Part shown: positions 26,221 to 34,057 of the stretch, piece after piece
Numbering within the stretch: the stretch's first letter is position 1
How the letters are laid out: every line of letters begins with the position of its first letter
Source of the DNA: Acidobacteriota bacterium
Lineage (GTDB): Bacteria > Acidobacteriota > Vicinamibacteria > Vicinamibacterales > UBA8438
DNA: 54,023 nt
Assembly (NCBI GenBank): GCA_021296515.1
Contig: JAGWAH010000002.1
Coordinates: 1 to 54,023 of the forward strand
Direction: 5' to 3'
The notes under the pieces: model-generated
The model's input: the letters and a program-made list of their open reading frames with translations, nothing else
Database searches by the model: none
What the model was told of the DNA's origin: nothing
Program-made: the position numbers and the translations under genes

Positions 26221-27906
26221 ATGATTCGCTTCCTCAGCATCCGCGATCTCGCCATCGTCGATGCGATGAACATCGAGTTCGACCACGGGTTCAACGTCCT
26301 GACCGGTGAGACCGGCGCCGGAAAGTCGATCGTCATCGGTGCGCTCGGGCTGTTGGTGGGCGGACGCGGCGGAGCCGATCTGGTGCGCACCGGGGCGTCC
26401 AGAGCCCTCGTTCAGGCGACGTTCGAGACGGAAGACGGCGAGGAGAACATCGTCAGACGCGAGATCCCGGCACAGGGACGCGGCCGGATCTTCATCGACG
26501 ACGCGCTTGCCACGGCGTCGGCACTCCGGACGCTCGGCCGGCGGCTCGTGGACATCCACGGCCAGCACGAGCACCAGGCCCTCCTCGACCCGCGCTCCCA
26601 CGTGGGACTGTTGGACGCCTACGGCGGACTCGAAGCCGCCGCCTCGGAAGTGGCCGCCGCCTACGACCGCTGGCGGAGCGCGGAGATGCGGCTCGAAGCG
26701 GAGCGGGAGGGCGCCCGGGAAGCGGCGGCGCGGATCGAGTTCCTGCAGTTTCAGCTCGAGGAGATCGACAGGATCTCCCCGCAGCCTGGCGAGGACGAGC
26801 TCCTCAGAAGCGAGCGCCGCCGCCTCGCGAACGCGGACCGGCTGCTGCATCTGGCGAGCGAAGCCTACGCCGGGCTGTACGAGCGGGACGACTCGGTGGT
26901 GTCCTCGCTCGGCGTCGTATGGCGTCAGCTCGACGAGCTGGCCGCCCTCGATTCCGCATTCGTCGAGCACGCGGCGGCGCGCGAGACGGTGCCCCCCCTG
27001 CTCGACGACCTCGCCCACGCGCTACGCTCTTATGCCGCCGCCGTCGAGGTGTCGCCGGACCGGCTCGGAGAGGTCGAGACGCGGCTCGCGGCCGTCGAGC
27101 GCCTCGCTCGGAAGTACGGCGGCAGTCTCGACGCAGTCCTCGAACGGCGCACGGCGCTCGACGCCCAGATCCGGCGTTGCACCGACGATGAGACGCGTCG
27201 GGCGGCGCTGGAGTCGGAAACGGTCGCCGCGCGGGCCGCGTACCGCGGCGCGGCCGGAGCGCTCTCGACCCGGCGGGTGACGCAGGCGCGGTCGCTGGCC
27301 CCCGCGCTCGAAGCGGAGCTCCGGCAGTTGGCCATGCCCGACGGACGTGTGGAGGTCATCGTCGAAACCGGACTCCCGGCGGAGCGCTGGGGGCCGCGCG
27401 GCACCGACCGGGTGGAGCTCTTCCTGTCGGCCAACCCCGGCGAGGACGCACGGCCCCTCGCCCGGGTCGCGTCGGGTGGGGAGATCTCGCGCGTGATGCT
27501 GGCCCTCAAGACGCTGGTTGCGACCGACACCCCGGGCAAGACCCTCGTCTTCGATGAAGTCGACGCCGGAATCGGCGGGCGGGCGGCCGATCGGGTGGGG
27601 GAGCGCCTTCGCGCGCTCGGCGAGCGCTACCAGGTCCTGTGCGTAACGCACGCACCGCAGTTGGCGGCGTACGCCACGGCCCATTTCGGCGTCTCGAAGC
27701 GCGTGAGCGAGGGGCGGACCAGAACGGCGGTCGAGCGGCTGAGCCCGGAGGAGCGGATCGCCGAGCTGGCGCGCCTCATGACCGGCTCCGGCAGCTCGGC
27801 CGCTCTCGCGAGCGCGTCCGAGCTGCTCGATTCCAGACACGCCGCGTCCGCGGGGGCGGCGCCGGCCGCGGCGCGGGAGGAGACGCCCCGGGCGACCGGG
27901 GAGTGA
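26221..27906 (+). CDS. recN: DNA repair protein RecN
   Basis: An SMC-like ATPase that helps double-strand-break repair. The protein (561 aa) has N-terminal Walker A GETGAGKS (~29-36), a D-loop-like HGQHEHQALLDPRSH, a long coiled-coil region (~160-370) and C-terminal signature VASGGEISRVMLALK with Walker B TLVFDEVDAGIGG (D445/E446) and VTHAPQLAAYA. I start at ATG 26221 (MIRFLSIRDLAIV), the standard N-terminus; 52 open codons upstream include the promoter region. An Ala/Glu-rich tail ends the protein. miaB follows after 5 bp. Confidence 0.95.
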   Translation: MIRFLSIRDLAIVDAMNIEFDHGFNVLTGETGAGKSIVIGALGLLVGGRGGADLVRTGASRALVQATFETEDGEENIVRREIPAQGRGRIFIDDALATASALRTLGRRLVDIHGQHEHQALLDPRSHVGLLDAYGGLEAAASEVAAAYDRWRSAEMRLEAEREGAREAAARIEFLQFQLEEIDRISPQPGEDELLRSERRRLANADRLLHLASEAYAGLYERDDSVVSSLGVVWRQLDELAALDSAFVEHAAARETVPPLLDDLAHALRSYAAAVEVSPDRLGEVETRLAAVERLARKYGGSLDAVLERRTALDAQIRRCTDDETRRAALESETVAARAAYRGAAGALSTRRVTQARSLAPALEAELRQLAMPDGRVEVIVETGLPAERWGPRGTDRVELFLSANPGEDARPLARVASGGEISRVMLALKTLVATDTPGKTLVFDEVDAGIGGRAADRVGERLRALGERYQVLCVTHAPQLAAYATAHFGVSKRVSEGRTRTAVERLSPEERIAELARLMTGSGSSAALASASELLDSRHAASAGAAPAAAREETPRATGE

Positions 27907-27911
27907 GCACG

Positions 27912-29279
27912 ATGGGAAGGACGTACGCGGTCGAGACGTTCGGTTGCCAGATGAACGTGCACGACAGCGAGCGGCTGGCCGGCCTGCTGCAACGGGCGGG
28001 CTACAAGCCGGCGGCGGTGGAGGAGGAGCCGACCCTTGTCGTCGTCAACACCTGCAGCGTGCGCGAACGGGCGGCGGAGAAGCTCTTCGCCCGCCTCGAC
28101 CGGTATCGGCACCGCGCGCGCGACGAGCGCCCGCTCGTCGCGGTGACCGGCTGCGTGGCGCAGCAGGAGGGATCGCGCATCGTCGATCGCGCGCCGGTGG
28201 TGGACGTCGTCATAGGAACCCAGGCGCTCGCGATGCTTCCCCAGGCCATCGAGGAGGCCGAGCGGACGCGCCGTGCCCAGGTCGATACCAATCCATACGA
28301 CAACGTCTCGTTTCCCCTCGGCGTAGCGGTTCGCGACGATCCGGTCAAGGCCTACGTGACGGTCATCGAGGGCTGCAACGACTTCTGCGCCTTTTGCGTG
28401 GTGCCCTATACCCGAGGCCGCGAACGCATGCGGCCGGTAGCGGAAATCCTGGGCGAGGTCTCGGCGGCGGCCGCCGCCGGGCATAGCGAGGTGCATCTTC
28501 TCGGCCAGATCGTCAATCACTACCGGGCGCCCGATGCGCCGGACTGCGACTTCGCCGGACTGCTCGAGCGCGTCCACGCAATCGACGGCGTCGAGCGCAT
28601 CCGGTTTGCGAGCCCGCATCCGAGGCACGTGACGCGGCGCATGATCGACGCGCTTCGGGATCTGCCGAAGGTGTGCAAGCATCTCCACCTGCCGGTGCAG
28701 TCCGGTTCGACGCGCGTGCTCGGACGGATGCGGCGGCGACACACGCGCGAACGCTACCTCGCTCTGGTCGACGAGATCCGGACGGCGGTAACGGACATCG
28801 CGCTGTCGACCGATATGATCGTCGGGTTCCCGGGGGAGACATCCGAGGACTTCGAGCAGACCCTGAGCCTGACGGAAGCCGTGCGTTACCACAGCATGTT
28901 CTCGTTCAAGTACTCCGAGCGGCCGAACACCTTTGCGCGCGCGCGGATGCCGGACGAGGTGCCGGAGGCCGAGAAGGCGCGCCGCCTCGCCGCGTTGCAG
29001 GCACTGCAGCAGGGGATCCAGCGGGAGCTGCACGCGGCGGCGGTCGGGCGCACCGTCACGGTGCTGGCCGACGCGCCCAGCCGCCGCCGTGACGGCGAGT
29101 TCGCCGGTCGCACGAGCGGCAACACCGTCGTGAACTTTCCGGGCGATCCGACCTGCATCGGCCGCCTGCTCGACGTCCGGATCGAGCGTGCCGGACCGAA
29201 TAGCCTCTGGGGCACCCTGTCCCCGGCGGTCGATCCGCAAACGAGCGGGAATGGGGTGGGTCGATGCAAATCGAGATGA
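27912..29279 (+). CDS. miaB: tRNA-2-methylthio-N6-dimethylallyladenosine synthase MiaB
   Basis: A radical-SAM methylthiotransferase that adds the methylthio group at A37 of tRNAs reading UNN codons. The protein (455 aa) has the N-terminal UPF0004 cluster Cys12 (ETFGCQMN), Cys48 (NTCSVRE) and the TGCVAQQ Cys; the radical-SAM C155-x3-C159-x2-C162 (GCNDFCAFC); and a C-terminal TRAM domain. I prefer ATG 27912 with GGAG 9 nt upstream; GTG 27903, overlapping the recN stop, is possible. The usually conserved LGQNVN stretch reads LGQIVNHYR here (Ile near 200). The 3' end overlaps the next gene by 16 bp. Confidence 0.94.
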   Translation: MGRTYAVETFGCQMNVHDSERLAGLLQRAGYKPAAVEEEPTLVVVNTCSVRERAAEKLFARLDRYRHRARDERPLVAVTGCVAQQEGSRIVDRAPVVDVVIGTQALAMLPQAIEEAERTRRAQVDTNPYDNVSFPLGVAVRDDPVKAYVTVIEGCNDFCAFCVVPYTRGRERMRPVAEILGEVSAAAAAGHSEVHLLGQIVNHYRAPDAPDCDFAGLLERVHAIDGVERIRFASPHPRHVTRRMIDALRDLPKVCKHLHLPVQSGSTRVLGRMRRRHTRERYLALVDEIRTAVTDIALSTDMIVGFPGETSEDFEQTLSLTEAVRYHSMFSFKYSERPNTFARARMPDEVPEAEKARRLAALQALQQGIQRELHAAAVGRTVTVLADAPSRRRDGEFAGRTSGNTVVNFPGDPTCIGRLLDVRIERAGPNSLWGTLSPAVDPQTSGNGVGRCKSR

Positions 29280-29749
29280 CGATCAAGGGACTGATGGTCG
29301 ACCCGATCACGAACATGCCGATCGTCATCCTCCGCGACGAGGGCGGTGAGCACGTCCTTCCGATCTGGGTCGGGATCTTCGAGGCCAATGCGATCGCCCT
29401 GCAGATCGAGAACGTGACCACACCGCGGCCGATGACCCACGACCTGCTGCGCAACCTCATCAGCGATCTGAACGGTACGGTGGAGAAGATCGTCGTGTGC
29501 GATCTGAAGGAGAACACCTTCTACGCCCTCATCCACGTCCGCGTCCAGGGCGAGACGGTCGCCGTCGATGCCCGCCCCAGCGACGCGATCGCGCTGGCCC
29601 TGCGCGTGAGCGCACCGATCTACGTGGAGGACGTCGTCGTCAGGAACGCGAAGAACCTGGACTTCGCCCCCGACAAGGCCGACTCCGAGCGCCTGGCCAA
29701 GTGGCTGGAGAACCTGGACCCGGAGGAGCTGGGCAAGTACAAGATGTAG
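29264..29749 (+). CDS. Bifunctional nuclease family protein (DUF151/BFN)
   Basis: A 161-aa protein matching the BFN/DUF151 family throughout: MTIKGLMVDPITNMPIVILRD, LPIWVGIFEANAIALQIENV, HDLLRNLISDLNG, VDARPSDAIALALRVSAPIYV. Some members have been reported to have nuclease activity, but the biological role in most bacteria is unsettled. The start ATG 29264 lies inside the last codons of miaB, so translation is probably coupled. The charged C-terminal helix (LAKWLENLDPEELGKYKM) is typical. Confidence 0.88.
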   Translation: MQIEMTIKGLMVDPITNMPIVILRDEGGEHVLPIWVGIFEANAIALQIENVTTPRPMTHDLLRNLISDLNGTVEKIVVCDLKENTFYALIHVRVQGETVAVDARPSDAIALALRVSAPIYVEDVVVRNAKNLDFAPDKADSERLAKWLENLDPEELGKYKM

Positions 29750-29847
29750 CGTCAGGCCTCCAACCCGCGCGGCTGTCGGCCGGCCGACATCTTCTGCAAC
29801 CTGCTGATTGCGCAGGGTCTTGTTCGCAGATGACCCCGTGCGCCGCC

Positions 29848-29876
29848 TTGACATGCCGCTGGGGCGTTCCTAGAAT
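29848..29876 (+). promoter_or_regulatory. Promoter of parAB
   Basis: A perfect -35 TTGACA (29848-29853), a 17-nt spacer and -10 TAGAAT (29871-29876; 5 of 6) form the best sigma-70-type promoter in the window. The start point would be near 29883, about 75 nt ahead of parA. This accounts for the 208-bp gap after the BFN gene. Confidence 0.65.
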
Positions 29877-29957
29877 GCCCGCATTCCCGCGGCGTCCAAT
29901 GGTTCCGGTTCCGCCCGCGTCGCACCGTCACGGTCCTTCTCCTTCGACGGCGTTCAG

Positions 29958-30713
29958 ATGATTGTTGCGATCGCCAATCAGAAGGGCGGCGTCGGCAAGA
30001 CCACCACGGCCATCAACCTGGCCTCCGCCCTCGCACTGCGCGGCAAGTCGACCCTGCTCATCGATCTCGACCCCCAGGGCAACAGCACGATCTCCTTCGT
30101 CCAGCGCGACGCGGCCGTCCGCTCCGTGTACGAGACGATGGTCGACGACGGCTGCGGCCTGTCGGACGTGATTCGCCCCTCGCCGCAGGAAAACCTGTGG
30201 ATCGCGCCCGCTCGAATCGCCCTGGCGAAGCTCGAAGCACGTCTGGTGGGGGAACTGGACGCCCACTTCCGTCTCAAGGAGCGGCTCGACGCCCTGGGGG
30301 GGCGCTTCTCGCACGTCGTCATCGACTGCCCGCCGGCGCTCGGCCTGCTCACCGTCAACGCGCTCGTCGCCGCGACGCATCTGCTCATTCCCATCCAGTC
30401 GTCGTACTTCGCCCTCGAAGGCACCGACGACCTTCTGGAGACGGTGCAGCGTGTGCAGACCCGGGCCAACCCGGGGCTCGACATCCTCGGCGTGCTGATC
30501 ACGATGCACGACCGGCGGACCTCGCTCGGACGCGACATCCAGCACCGCATCCGCGAGGCGTTCGGCGCCAAGGTCTTCCGGACCGTGATCTCCAAGAACG
30601 TGCGGCTGGAAGAGGGGCCGGCCTACCGCGAGTCCATCTTCACGTTCGCGCCCAACTCGACCGGTGCGGCGGACTACTACAGTCTGTGCGAGGAGGTCAT
30701 GGACCGTGTCTAA
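29958..30713 (+). CDS. parA: Chromosome partitioning ATPase ParA (Soj)
   Basis: A Walker-type ATPase of 251 aa that forms the DNA-bound gradient used to move ParB-parS complexes. The deviant Walker A KGGVGKTT lies at 9-16 (MIVAIANQKGGVGKTT), followed by LLIDLDPQGN and the VIDCPPALGLLTVNAL motif. It is chromosomal-type: short, with no N-terminal HTH as in plasmid ParA. parB overlaps its last codons, confirming a parAB operon. This pair usually lies near the origin next to gidA/gidB, but neither is visible here. Confidence 0.95.
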   Translation: MIVAIANQKGGVGKTTTAINLASALALRGKSTLLIDLDPQGNSTISFVQRDAAVRSVYETMVDDGCGLSDVIRPSPQENLWIAPARIALAKLEARLVGELDAHFRLKERLDALGGRFSHVVIDCPPALGLLTVNALVAATHLLIPIQSSYFALEGTDDLLETVQRVQTRANPGLDILGVLITMHDRRTSLGRDIQHRIREAFGAKVFRTVISKNVRLEEGPAYRESIFTFAPNSTGAADYYSLCEEVMDRV

Positions 30714-31557
30714 GCGGGGACTGCCCGAGACCGTACGAATGCGCCACGAGGCACACTACGTGGAGACCCTCTCCGCGTCGTCCGGCAAGCCGATCGGCCG
30801 CATGGTGCCCATCGACCGCGTCGACCCCAATCCGGACCAGCCGCGCCAGGTAATGGGAGATCTGACGGAGCTGAAGGCGTCCATCGTCGAGAAGGGAATC
30901 CTCGAACCGTTGATCGTGCGGCCGCGCGGCGAACGCTACGGGATCATTGCCGGAGAACGACGGTACCAGGCGGCCGTGCAGATCGGCCTGACCGAGCTCC
31001 CGGTGGTCGTGCGCCCCGCGGACGAGTCCGAGAGCATCGAGCTGGCGCTCATCGAGAACGTCCAGCGCAAGAAGCTGACCGCATTCGAGGAAGCCGAGGC
31101 GCTCCAGGCTCTCGTCCAGCGCTTCGCCTACACGCACGAGCAGCTTGCGAAGCGGCTCGGCAAGTCGCGCACGTCGATCACCGAGACACTGAGTCTCAAC
31201 ACGATGCCCGAGGAGGTGCAGCGGTTGTGCCGACTCGCCGACATCACATCGAAGTCGGTCCTGCTGGAAATCGTCCGGCAGCGCAGCCCGGAAGCGATGC
31301 TCGCCTTCATCGAGCAGATCACGCGCGACGGAGATGCGACGCGGCAACGCGCACGGGAGACGGCGGCGAGCCGCCGCGGCACGGCACGGGCCAAGCCGTT
31401 CGTGTACCGGTACGCGCCGCCGAACCGGACGTTCAGTCTGCGGCTGGCATTCCGCAAGACGAACGTGCCGCGGGATCAACTGATCGCGGCGCTCGAGGGC
31501 ATCCTCGACGACCTGCGCCGCTCGGACGCCCGTCCGGACCACGACTCCGACGAATGA
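30706..31557 (+). CDS. parB: Chromosome partitioning protein ParB (Spo0J)
   Basis: A CTPase clamp that loads at parS and spreads along DNA. The protein (283 aa) has the N-terminal nucleotide-binding motifs (VDPNPDQPR, GILEPLIVRP, GIIAGERRYQAA, ALIENVQRKKLTAFEEAEAL) and the central HTH (YTHEQLAKRLGKSRTSITETLSL). The C-terminal region (~190-283) is divergent and basic. The start is GTG 30706, with GAGGAGG 9 nt upstream inside parA and an 8-bp overlap with the parA stop. A near-consensus parS sequence occurs at 40660-40675. Confidence 0.94.
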   Translation: MSKRGLPETVRMRHEAHYVETLSASSGKPIGRMVPIDRVDPNPDQPRQVMGDLTELKASIVEKGILEPLIVRPRGERYGIIAGERRYQAAVQIGLTELPVVVRPADESESIELALIENVQRKKLTAFEEAEALQALVQRFAYTHEQLAKRLGKSRTSITETLSLNTMPEEVQRLCRLADITSKSVLLEIVRQRSPEAMLAFIEQITRDGDATRQRARETAASRRGTARAKPFVYRYAPPNRTFSLRLAFRKTNVPRDQLIAALEGILDDLRRSDARPDHDSDE

Positions 31558-31621
31558 GATCGTGGCGGCAAGCGTGCCCGCAACGGGACCCGATGGGGGC
31601 GGCCGAGGGCCGCAAGTTAAC

Positions 31622-31635
31622 ATAAGACCTCTTAT
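31622..31635. promoter_or_regulatory. 14-bp palindrome ahead of the LptF-LptG genes
   Basis: ATAAGACCTCTTAT is a perfect inverted repeat (6-bp arms, CC centre) in the 185-bp gap between parB and the first LptF-LptG gene. GTTAACAT, also found at 26134-26141, ends where it begins. This AT-rich island contrasts with its surroundings and may be an operator. Confidence 0.35.
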
Positions 31636-31656
31636 CGGACCCACGATCCGGTACGG

Positions 31657-31686
31657 TTGGCCAGCACGCCGCACGACCGATAGGAT
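31657..31686 (+). promoter_or_regulatory. Weak promoter candidate for the LptF-LptG pair
   Basis: TTGGCC (31657-31662), an 18-nt spacer and TAGGAT (31681-31686). Both hexamers are only partial matches. The position, about 50 nt ahead of the start codon, is sensible. Confidence 0.25.
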
Positions 31687-31742
31687 CGGATGAGGCGCTG
31701 TCGCGACCTTCGCGTTCGAGCGCCCGGAATCCGGATCACGCA

Positions 31743-34046
31743 ATGTTTGGCATCCTCGGTCGCTACGTCCTGCGGGAAGTGATCCCCCCGTTCTGCCTCG
31801 CGCAGGTGGTCTTCACCTTCCTGCTGATGCTCGACCCGCTCACCAAGCGCGCCGAAGAGCTGATCGGGGTCGGCGTGGACCTGGGCGACGTCCTGCAGAT
31901 CCTGGCGACGGTGCTGCCGTACTCGCTGGGCCTGACGATACCGATGGCGCTCCTGGTCGGGGTCCTGATGGGCCTCGGACGCCTGTCGGGCGACCGCGAG
32001 ATGGTGGCGATGCAGGCGTGCGGCATCGGCATCTTCCGCATCCTCTCTCCGCTCCTCGTACTGGCGGCCCTGGCGGCGGCCATCGACTGCTACCTGCTGG
32101 CCGAGGCGGTGCCGGACGCCAACCGGCGCTTTCGGGAGACGGTGTTCCGCGTGTCGGCGAACCGCGCCGAAGGCGAGATCAAGCCGCGCGTGTTTCAGGT
32201 GGATCGGTTTCCGCGCGCGGTGCTGTACGTGCGGGAGGTCGCGCCGGACGGTTGGAGAGACGTCTTCCTCGCGGACGTCGAGCGGCCGGAACAGCCTGAC
32301 GTCTACGTGGCAGAATGGGGCCGCGTCGCGGTTGACGAGGAGCGCCGCACCGTTGCCGTCACCTTGCGCAACGGTGAGCGGCACCGGGTGGACCCGGCCG
32401 TCCCGGCCGCGTACGAGGTGCACCGCTTCGACGAGCTGACGATCCAGCTCGATGGGTCGTCGCTGTTTCCGGACGGCGGGTTGGCGCGGGCCGTGAACGA
32501 GCTGTCCATTCGGGAGCTGCGGGAAGAAGCCGCGGCGATGCGGGCGGCCGGGACCTCGCCACATCAGCCGATCATGGCAATCCACGAGAAATTCTCGATT
32601 CCCGTGGCCTGCATCGTCTTCGTGCTGCTCGCCGTCGGATTGGGAGCCAGCAGCCGCAGGGAGGGGCGTCTGGCGAGCTTCGCGCTCGGGATCGCCGTCA
32701 TCCTCGCCTACTACGTGATGCTGTACCTGGGCACGGCGCTGGCCAAGGGACAGTGGCTGTCGCCGCACCTCGTGAGGTGGATGCCGAACGCGGTGATGGG
32801 TCTGGCCGGCGCCGGCCTGGTCTGGTGGCGCTCGCGCTCGAACGAGCCGCACGCGGCGCTTCCGTGGCTTGCGTCGCAAGCGTCCCGACCGGCGGAAGCG
32901 CCGGCAGCGGCCGAGCCGGCGGACCTGCCAATCCTCGTCAGGGTGTCCCGCGCGTGGCCGGGAATCGGCCTCCTCGACCGGTACGTGACGCAGATCTACC
33001 TGCGCTGGATGACGCTCGCCTTCGTCGGCCTGCTCGGCCTCTTCTACGTCATCACGTTCCTGGACCTGTCCGACAAGCTGTTCAAGGAGGAGACCACCCT
33101 GCTGAAGCTGCTGGAGTACTTCTGGTACGCCACGCCGCAGTTCGTCTCCTACGTCCTCCCCGTTGCGGCGCTGGTGTCCACGCTCGTGACCGTCGGCCTG
33201 CTGACCCGGACGAACGAGCTGACGGTGATGAAGGCCTGCGGGATCAGTCTGTACCGGATGGCGGCGCCCATCCTCTGCTTCAGCCTGCTGTGGAGCGGTC
33301 TGCTGTTCACGATCGGCGAGAGCGTTCTGGCGCGGGCGAACCGCCGCGCGGAGGCGCTCAACCGCGAGATCCGCACCGGCCGGGCGCAGCCCTTCGGTAC
33401 CGGAGACAGAGCGTGGCTGGTGAACGAGGACGGCGACATCTACCATTACCTGCATTTCGACGCCGCCGGACCCGCGGTGAGCGGCCTGTCGGTCTATGAG
33501 CTCGCGGGTCGTCCCTGGTCGCTGACGGGCCGGACGTACGCCGCCGAGGCGTCGTTCCAGGGCGCCTGGAAGGGCCGCGGCGTCTGGTCGCGCGTGTTCC
33601 CGACGGCGGCGGGCGGCGCCACGACGTACGACCACGGCAGCGAGCAGAGACTGCCGGCGGTGGCGCCGCCTGCCGTGTTCTCGGCCGAGCTGCCGGAAGC
33701 GGAGCTCATGAGTTATCGCGAGCTCGAACGGCACGTCGTGGAGTTGCGGGCGCTCGGCTTCGACGTCGTGAGTCTCGTCGTCGAGCTGCACCGCAAGGCG
33801 TCGTTTCCGTTCGTCACGTTCATCCTCACCCTCATCGCCGTGCCGTTCGCGGTCACGATCGGTCCGCGCGGCGCCCTCTACGGGGTCGGAGCCGGCATCG
33901 TGCTGGCGTTCACCTACTGGATCGTGCTGAGCGTGTTCGGGGCTCTGGGCAGCGCCGGCGTGCTCATGCCGGCCACCGCGGCCTGGGCGCCGAACCTGAT
34001 CTTCGGCGCCGCGGCCGGCTGTTTCCTCTTCTCCGTCCGGACCTGA
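31743..34046 (+). CDS. LptF-LptG fusion, LPS export permease (tandem copy 1)
   Basis: A 767-aa membrane protein made of two successive YjgP/YjgQ (LptF/LptG) permeases. Half 1 (~1-360) starts MFGILGRYVLREVIPPF and has the TM1-3 block (SLGLTIPMALLVGVLMGLGRLSGDREMVAMQACG), a periplasmic jellyroll and the TM4-6 block. After a Pro/Ala linker (~375-400) half 2 begins LLDRYVTQIYLRWMTLAF and repeats the plan (LVTVGLLTRTNELTVMKACGISLYRM; C-terminal HRKASFPFVTFILTLIAVPFAV). The order FL-then-LD starts suggests LptF followed by LptG. With LptB it would make the inner-membrane extractor in one chain instead of a heterodimer. Start ATG 31743. Confidence 0.88.
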   Translation: MFGILGRYVLREVIPPFCLAQVVFTFLLMLDPLTKRAEELIGVGVDLGDVLQILATVLPYSLGLTIPMALLVGVLMGLGRLSGDREMVAMQACGIGIFRILSPLLVLAALAAAIDCYLLAEAVPDANRRFRETVFRVSANRAEGEIKPRVFQVDRFPRAVLYVREVAPDGWRDVFLADVERPEQPDVYVAEWGRVAVDEERRTVAVTLRNGERHRVDPAVPAAYEVHRFDELTIQLDGSSLFPDGGLARAVNELSIRELREEAAAMRAAGTSPHQPIMAIHEKFSIPVACIVFVLLAVGLGASSRREGRLASFALGIAVILAYYVMLYLGTALAKGQWLSPHLVRWMPNAVMGLAGAGLVWWRSRSNEPHAALPWLASQASRPAEAPAAAEPADLPILVRVSRAWPGIGLLDRYVTQIYLRWMTLAFVGLLGLFYVITFLDLSDKLFKEETTLLKLLEYFWYATPQFVSYVLPVAALVSTLVTVGLLTRTNELTVMKACGISLYRMAAPILCFSLLWSGLLFTIGESVLARANRRAEALNREIRTGRAQPFGTGDRAWLVNEDGDIYHYLHFDAAGPAVSGLSVYELAGRPWSLTGRTYAAEASFQGAWKGRGVWSRVFPTAAGGATTYDHGSEQRLPAVAPPAVFSAELPEAELMSYRELERHVVELRALGFDVVSLVVELHRKASFPFVTFILTLIAVPFAVTIGPRGALYGVGAGIVLAFTYWIVLSVFGALGSAGVLMPATAAWAPNLIFGAAAGCFLFSVRT

Positions 34047-34057
34047 CGGAGCGAACC

